Shown here piece by piece: positions 6,447-9,583 of a stretch of DNA of 9,583 nt; the first letter of the stretch is position 1, and every line of letters begins with the position of its first letter. A program made the translations under genes and the position numbers. The notes under the pieces are model-generated. The model saw only the letters and a list, made by a program, of their open reading frames with translations. It did not search any database and was not told where the DNA came from. Source of the DNA: JAKPAM01 sp047605425 (GTDB taxonomy: Bacteria > Pseudomonadota > Gammaproteobacteria > Burkholderiales > Burkholderiaceae_E); contig JASGFT010000176.1 in the NCBI GenBank assembly GCA_047605425.1, positions 1 to 9,583 of the forward strand, given 5' to 3'.

Positions 6447-6880
6447 ACATGCGCGCCGCCTACGACGACCTGGACGACGACATGAAGGCGCGGATCGAGG
6501 GGCTGAAGGTCCATCACTCGATCGCCTACTCGCGCGAGGTGCTCGGGTTCGAGTTCACCGACGGCGAGCGCGAGCAGCTCAAGGGCGCGATCCATCCGCT
6601 GGTGCGCACGATTCCCGGCTCGGGGCGCGAGTCGCTGTACCTGGCGTCGCACGCGTCGCGCATCGTCGACTGGCCGGTGCCCGAGGGGCGGATGCTGCTG
6701 CGCGACCTGACCGAGCACGCGACGCGGCCGCGCTACGTCTATCCGCACGTCTGGCGCGAAGGGGATCCGGTCATCTGGGACAATCGCGCGACGATGCACC
6801 GGGGGCGCTCCTACGATGACAAGACCCATCGCCGCGAACTGCGCCGCACGACGACGCTGGACCTGCCGCTGCCGGCCTGA
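6434..6880 (+). pseudogene. C-terminal remnant of a TauD/TfdA-family dioxygenase
   Basis: About half of an Fe(II)/2-oxoglutarate-dependent dioxygenase of roughly 280-300 residues. Similarity begins at TRFRNMRAAYDDLDD (codons from 6434), continues through HHSIAYSR and HPLVRTIPGSGRESLY, and ends with the distal iron-ligand His in WDNRATMHRG (His117 counted from the ATG at 6449) and the 2-oxoglutarate-binding arginine region HRRELRRTT. The first two iron ligands (the HxD motif) lie in the missing half, so no oxygenase activity is expected. The ATG at 6449 has no ribosome binding site and is an internal family position. The reading frame of the remaining 148 codons is undamaged, so the loss is probably recent. 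The original enzyme may have been divergent from the Bug receptor gene beside it. Confidence 0.8.
6439..6448. repeat. 10-bp palindrome at the gene-fragment junction
   Basis: GTTTCGAAAC is a perfect self-complementary 10-mer lying exactly where the Bug remnant (minus) and the TauD remnant (plus) meet. It may be the trace of the event that fused them; chance also remains possible. Confidence 0.5.
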
Positions 6881-6998
6881 CAGGCGCCCGGCGGCCGAGT
6901 TGGCGCTGCCGGTCACGCGCGCGTCATGACGGCCGTCCCGATCCGCCGCTCGACCGGACGCCGGGCGGCGCGGACGGAAGCGTCGACGGCCGGCGGCT

Positions 6999-7027
6999 TA
7001 TCATGCGCCGAAACACCCGAGGAGGAG
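6999..7027 (+). promoter_or_regulatory. Promoter -10 box and strong ribosome binding site of the VOC gene
   Basis: TATCAT (6999-7004) matches five of six bases of the -10 consensus; no clear -35 box is visible 16-18 bases upstream. GGAGGAG (7021-7027) lies seven bases before the ATG at 7035, an unusually strong Shine-Dalgarno match that fixes the start. The leader would be only about 25 bases long. The rest of the 154-base gap after the TauD remnant shows nothing else I can name. Confidence 0.5.
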
Positions 7028-7034
7028 ATCAAGG

Positions 7035-7817
7035 ATGAGTGACTACCTGCGCCTGCGACAGATCTGCCTGGTCGCGCCGGACCTGGAGCCGGCCGTCGAC
7101 ACGATTCGCGACGTGTTCGGCGTCGACGTCTGCTTTCGCGACGGCAACGTCGGCAAGTACGGGCTCGTCAACGCGCTGTTCGTCTTCGGGCACGCGTTCC
7201 TGGAGATCGTCGCGCCGACGCGCGAAGGCACCGCGGCCGGCCGCTTCCTCGAGCGCAGCGGCGGGCGCGGCGGATACATGGCGATCTTCGACTGCAACGA
7301 TCCGCGCCGCCGCCGCGAGATCGCCGAGCGGATGGGCGTGCGGATCGCCCACGTGCTCGATTACCCCGGCTATTTCGGGATCCAGCTCCATCCGCGAGAT
7401 GGCCGCGCGACGATGCTCGAGTTCGACCACACCGAGGGCGGCGAGCCGCTGACCGGCGCCTATCATCCGGCCGGACCGCAGTGGCAACCGTTCCAGCGGC
7501 TGGACAAGGTGCTCGGCATTCCGACGATCGACGTCGCGTCGCCGGATCCGCTGGATCTGGCCCGGCACTGGGCGACGCTGATGGATCGTGAGCTCGACGA
7601 CGGGCAGGTCGGCGCGCCGCGGCTGCAGTTCGAGCTGGGCGCCGCGCGCTTCACCCCGCTGCCGGCCGGCGAGGCCGAGCGGCTCGACGCGATGCACGTC
7701 GCCTTGCCCGATCCGGCCACGGTGCTCGACGCGGCGCGCCGGCGCGGGCTGGACGTCGCCGACGGGCGGTTCTCGCTGTACGGCGTCGACGTCGTGCCGG
7801 AGCCGCCGGTGCGCTGA
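7035..7817 (+). CDS. VOC (glyoxalase/bleomycin-resistance fold) family protein
   Basis: A complete 260-residue cytoplasmic protein built from VOC-type beta-alpha-beta-beta-beta modules. The N-terminal half has LRLRQICLVAPDLEPAVDTI (first strand and helix), ALFVFGHAFLEIVAPTREGTAAGRFLERSGGRGGYMAIFDC, and DYPGYFGIQLHPRDGRATMLEFD. The C-terminal half (about 162-255) is a more divergent second module. Glu57 and His119 are at places that hold metal ligands in metal-dependent VOC enzymes; the ligand usually on the first strand is replaced by Gln9. I recognise this as a conserved Burkholderiales protein annotated only as VOC family, without a known substrate. Such enzymes may be dioxygenases, lyases or isomerases, and nothing here decides which. 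It has its own promoter and appears monocistronic. Confidence 0.85.
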   Translation: MSDYLRLRQICLVAPDLEPAVDTIRDVFGVDVCFRDGNVGKYGLVNALFVFGHAFLEIVAPTREGTAAGRFLERSGGRGGYMAIFDCNDPRRRREIAERMGVRIAHVLDYPGYFGIQLHPRDGRATMLEFDHTEGGEPLTGAYHPAGPQWQPFQRLDKVLGIPTIDVASPDPLDLARHWATLMDRELDDGQVGAPRLQFELGAARFTPLPAGEAERLDAMHVALPDPATVLDAARRRGLDVADGRFSLYGVDVVPEPPVR

Positions 7818-7848
7818 GCGCGCACCGCCTGCCGGCACGGCCACCCGC

Positions 7849-7867
7849 GCGGGCCGTCGCGGCCCGC
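7849..7867. terminator. Perfect GC hairpin downstream of the VOC gene
   Basis: GCGGGCCG (7849-7856) and CGGCCCGC (7860-7867) form a perfect 8-bp stem with a 3-base TCG loop, 32 bases after the VOC stop. No T-run follows directly; the nearest is TTTTT at 7912-7916. It may pause RNA polymerase or protect the mRNA end rather than act as a standard intrinsic terminator. Confidence 0.4.
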
Positions 7868-7976
7868 CCGAGCGTCGCGCCCGCGGCGATCATCTGGCGT
7901 CGAGCGAGACCTTTTTCCTCGCCCCGAGTGCTGCCGTGTCGTGCAATGGCATCGATGTCTTCGAGGGGGACGGTCG

Positions 7977-8498
7977 ATGCGTTGGCGATGGTTGACGGGA
8001 GGTCTGGCTGCGCTGGCGCTGCTGGTGATCGCCGCGCCGCCGGGTTTCGCGCAGACGCCGCGCGAGCAGGCGCGGTTCGGCTCGTGGAACGTGCAGAAGG
8101 ACGGTCCGTCGCTGGAGATGTACTCGGCCAACGAGACCGGCGCGACGGTCGGCGTGATGTGCGTCGATGGGCAGAGCTGCTCGGTCTACGTCGCGACGCG
8201 GACGCGCTGCGAGAACGGACGACGGTATGCGGGGATCGTCGGCGCCGACGAGGGCTTCTCCGACCATACGGCGACCTGCCGGATCATCGGCGACCGCTTC
8301 GTCTACGTGCTGTCGGATTTCGGCCGGGCGATCCGCAGCCTGAGAAACACCCGGCAGTGGGGCTTGGCCATCGAGACGAGCGGCGGGCCCGCGCAGTCGT
8401 TCCGCTTCGTCGTCAGCGGCACTCGCGAGGCCATCGGCGCGATGGCGCTGATCGATGGCACGACGCTGCGCGATCCGCGCAGCGACGCGATGTTCTGA
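7977..8498 (+). CDS. Secreted four-cysteine protein of unknown function
   Basis: A 173-residue protein starting at the ATG 7977, which has GAGGGGGA (7963-7970) six bases upstream. A longer version from GTG 7941 would put 12 unconvincing residues before the signal peptide. Residues 1-25 form a Sec signal: basic MRWRW, a hydrophobic core LAALALLVIAAPP, and a GFA-QTP cleavage site. The mature part is about 148 residues with four cysteines (62, 68, 78, 101), suitable for two disulphides in the periplasm. The pattern VMCVDGQSCSVYV, TRCENGRRYAGIV, HTATCRI resembles small exported proteins of Burkholderiales that I know only as hypothetical. There is no lipobox, haem motif or catalytic signature. 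The gene ends nine bases before the end of a convergent gene. Confidence 0.75.
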   Translation: MRWRWLTGGLAALALLVIAAPPGFAQTPREQARFGSWNVQKDGPSLEMYSANETGATVGVMCVDGQSCSVYVATRTRCENGRRYAGIVGADEGFSDHTATCRIIGDRFVYVLSDFGRAIRSLRNTRQWGLAIETSGGPAQSFRFVVSGTREAIGAMALIDGTTLRDPRSDAMF

Positions 8499-8507
8499 CG
8501 GCGGTGC

Positions 8508-8774
8508 TCAGCCGGTGACGGCGGCGGCGCGCGTCACGCGACGCAGCTTCAAGCCGGTGGCGATCACCTCGTAGGTGCCGTCGTCGATCTGCTTGGCCGG
8601 CTGGCGGTTGACGCGGCAGATGCGAACGGCCGGATCGTCGTTCGCCTTGCCGGTCCGATCGTCGAGCCTGCCCGTGCGGCCGTCCAGGTGCTCGATGAAG
8701 TGATCGACGTCGTAGTAGTTGCCCTTGTCGTCGACGGCGCGGATGCTGGCGGTGCGTTCGAGTCGGAAGGACAC
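8508..8774 (-). CDS. Small cytoplasmic protein of unknown function
   Basis: I prefer the GTG at 8774-8772 because GAGG (minus strand, 8784-8781) sits six bases upstream; this gives 88 residues. An upstream ATG at 8810 would add 12 residues but has no ribosome binding site and would run through a 12-base palindrome. The protein is hydrophilic and mixed-charge: SFRLERTASIRAVDDKGNYYDV, a glycine/aspartate-rich middle (HLDGRTGRLDDRTGK), then a DDGTYEVIATGLKLRRV end. That last pattern recalls small Burkholderiales proteins ending in a short beta-rich segment with an ...G..L.RV motif. It has no cysteine pair, membrane segment or signal; the single Cys lies in RICRVNRQP. I cannot assign a function. 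It is convergent with the secreted four-cysteine protein gene. Confidence 0.6.
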   Translation of the reverse strand: MSFRLERTASIRAVDDKGNYYDVDHFIEHLDGRTGRLDDRTGKANDDPAVRICRVNRQPAKQIDDGTYEVIATGLKLRRVTRAAAVTG

Positions 8775-8797
8775 GGGGGACCTCGTGTTCAAAGCGG

Positions 8798-8809
8798 TGA
8801 TTCGAATCA
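8798..8809. promoter_or_regulatory. 12-bp palindrome upstream of the 88-residue gene
   Basis: TGATTCGAATCA is a perfect 12-base palindrome located 13 bases upstream of the GAGG ribosome binding site of the minus-strand gene starting at 8774. Its position between a minus-strand terminator (8841-8869) and that gene suggests an operator. No regulator gene is nearby and I do not recognise the motif. Confidence 0.4.
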
Positions 8810-8836
8810 TCGGCCACGGCGCGAGCCGCGACCACT

Positions 8837-8869
8837 AAACAAAAGGCGGATTCGTTGGGTTCGCCGCCT
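8837..8869 (-). terminator. Intrinsic terminator, minus strand
   Basis: Read on the minus strand, AGGCGG (8869-8864) pairs with CCGCCT (8849-8844) around a 14-base loop, and the descending arm runs into TTTTGTTT (8844-8837). This is a good rho-independent terminator in very GC-rich DNA. It would end transcripts of the secreted-protein gene at 8969-9415, whose stop codon is about 100 bases upstream, and separates it from the 88-residue gene. Confidence 0.7.
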
Positions 8870-8883
8870 ATACTTTGGTAGGA

Positions 8884-8938
8884 GTGCCGCGGCGACTACC
8901 GGCCGGATCGTCAAAATCCGCGAAACCCGTCGCGGCAC
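8884..8938. repeat. Inverted repeat in the 3' untranslated stretch
   Basis: GTGCCGCG (8884-8891) and CGCGGCAC (8931-8938) are perfect 8-base complements. The 39 bases between them contain the palindrome CCGGCCGG and a possible small CGGAT/ATCCG hairpin. Together with the adjacent terminator this makes a structured 100-base stretch after the stop codon at 8969, with no protein-like frame. Confidence 0.5.
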
Positions 8939-8968
8939 GACCGGTTGTGGCTGCCTGTCGGCGCCGCT

Positions 8969-9415
8969 TCAGCGCGGCGGGCGTTCGGACGCTTCTCGCG
9001 CCTGCTGCATCTGGGCGATCTGCGAGGTCGTGACCATCAGCGCGTTCGCGCACTCGGCCGCGCTGCGCAGCGTGCAGGTGGCGACCGTGTGCGTGACGAA
9101 ACGCCCGTCGCGCCCGGTCCACGCGACCGAGTACAGCGTCTGCTGGCCTCGCCCGCGCTCGTCGGTGCGCGGATCGACGCTGAGGAAATGCAGGCCGACG
9201 AGGGCGTCCGGCGCGTTCGTGCTCGGGAAATAGCCGGCGCGCTTGATCGCCTCGCGCAGCTTGGCCACGACTTCGAGGCCGGCGTCGTCGGTCGATTCGA
9301 CGCTCAGGCCGATCGTCGGCAGCGGTGCTTCGCGGGTCGGTCCGAGCTGCTGCGCGGACGCGAGGGCGGGCAGTACGGCCAGCACGGCCGCCGGCACCCA
9401 CGTGGGAATGTTCAT
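8969..9415 (-). CDS. Secreted periplasmic protein of unknown function
   Basis: A 148-residue protein with a Sec signal peptide (MNIPTWVPAAVLAVLPALASA, probable cut after Ala21 before QQL). The signal identifies ATG 9415 as the start even though the frame stays open to the right edge of the window. A weak GGCGAG (minus strand) lies upstream. The mature part has a segment IGLSVESTDDAGLEVVAKLREAIKRAGYF, a beta-type LVGLHFLSVDP, TLYSVAWTGRDGRFVTHTVATC, and Cys114/Cys122, which can form one disulphide. It ends in a Gln/Arg-rich tail. The layout (reading V.S.D..G..L...LREAI, then Y.V.WT, then a Cys-containing Ala-rich helix) is one I associate with small exported hypothetical proteins. There is no enzymatic motif and no lipobox. 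Its transcript likely ends at the terminator at 8837-8869. Confidence 0.75.
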   Translation of the reverse strand: MNIPTWVPAAVLAVLPALASAQQLGPTREAPLPTIGLSVESTDDAGLEVVAKLREAIKRAGYFPSTNAPDALVGLHFLSVDPRTDERGRGQQTLYSVAWTGRDGRFVTHTVATCTLRSAAECANALMVTTSQIAQMQQAREASERPPR

Positions 9416-9452
9416 CGGGCTCGCCAGGATCTGGAGTGGAGAACGATCACTG

Positions 9453-9522
9453 TGCGTCGTTCCCGAGAGGCGATCCGTACAGCCCCCGGTCCGACGGCGG
9501 CCGCGCCGCTGCGTCGTTCCCG
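9453..9522. repeat. Pair of 13-base direct repeats
   Basis: TGCGTCGTTCCCG occurs at 9453-9465 and again at 9510-9522, exactly 57 bases apart, in the region upstream of the minus-strand secreted-protein gene. A short duplication or a paired binding site is possible; nothing further can be seen. Confidence 0.55.
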
Positions 9523-9532
9523 TCCCGGCGCC

Positions 9533-9583
9533 CGGTCCGTCCGGTCCGCCCAGTCCGTCCAGTCCGTCCAGTCCGTCCAGTCC
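9533..9583. repeat. 9-base tandem repeat array (minisatellite), continues past the window
   Basis: Units of nine bases run without a gap: CGGTCCGTC (9533-9541), CGGTCCGCC (9542-9550), then CAGTCCGTC three times (9551-9577) and a partial CAGTCC to the window end. The left copies are degenerate and the right ones identical, the usual pattern of an array growing at one side. Because nine is a multiple of three, any frame through it stays open. On the minus strand one frame reads Gly-Leu-Asp repeatedly and then runs without a stop into the gene at 9415. The total copy number lies outside the window. Confidence 0.85.

Noticed and set aside
5818..6450. Upstream extension of the PepSY frame to an ATG near 6450
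   Set aside because: The extension is arginine-rich, lies antisense or out of frame to DUF3649 and the Bug remnant, and the ATG at 5817 with its ATGA overlap and a helix 1 soon after is the natural start.
6449..6880. The TauD-type frame as a functional short dioxygenase
   Set aside because: The HxD iron ligands and the whole N-terminal half are absent and no ribosome binding site precedes the ATG.
8688..9233. A plus-strand open frame of 181 codons over the terminator region
   Set aside because: It covers an intrinsic terminator and parts of two minus-strand genes and shows no protein-like composition or ribosome binding site.
9416..9583. Collagen-like (Gly-Leu-Asp) extension of the secreted protein gene
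   Set aside because: A complete Sec signal peptide begins at 9415; an N-terminal repeat in front would be incompatible with export, and no start codon is seen in the visible part.
9533..9583. CRISPR-like array
   Set aside because: The units are only nine bases and directly adjacent with no spacers; this is a simple tandem repeat.

Overview
The window is very GC-rich (roughly 70% by eye) with a strong G/C third-position bias. Several of its families are typical of Burkholderiales: a Bug/TctC-type receptor, a TauD-type dioxygenase, the DUF3649-PepSY-DUF3325 set, and a long-form NhaA. I infer a betaproteobacterium of the order Burkholderiales; the genus cannot be told from this stretch. It reads as ordinary chromosome. 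I see no rRNA, tRNA, CRISPR array, transposase or phage gene.

Left part, plus strand (1-3663). A kinase of the APH/hydroxylysine-kinase type, cut by the window's left edge, overlaps by 11 bases a class III aminotransferase of the phospho-lyase type. Together they look like a bacterial counterpart of the kinase plus phospho-lyase pair that degrades hydroxylated amines through an O-phospho intermediate. Next comes nhaA, a Na+/H+ antiporter. The 72 bases between a good -10 box and its start codon look like an nhaA-I class (Li+/Na+-linked) riboswitch.

Middle part (3664-6880). Directly after nhaA are the promoter, ribosome binding site and first ~40 codons of an ABC-exporter ATPase, frameshifted and then lost. 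On the minus strand follows a compact membrane operon, DUF3649 > PepSY ferric-reductase-like protein > DUF3325, behind a promoter overlapped by a Fur-box-like sequence. This is an inner-membrane iron-acquisition module. The TonB-dependent siderophore receptor that usually goes with it is not in the window. Beside the operon lie two gene remnants joined head to head: the 3' quarter of a Bug-type receptor gene (minus) and the 3' half of a TauD-type dioxygenase gene (plus). They meet at a 10-base palindrome, the scar of a deletion inside a divergent gene pair.

Right part (6881-9583). A VOC (glyoxalase-fold) protein gene with its own promoter and strong ribosome binding site is followed by three small genes of unknown function. 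These are a secreted four-cysteine protein (plus), an 88-residue cytoplasmic protein (minus) and a secreted two-cysteine protein (minus). Between the last two lie a 12-base palindrome, a good intrinsic terminator and a longer inverted repeat. The window ends inside a 9-base tandem repeat that continues beyond the edge.

I did not find a clearly new multi-gene system. The best leads are the nhaA leader RNA, the Fur-type promoter of the reductase operon, the two gene scars, and the structured or repetitive non-coding DNA in the last 800 bases.
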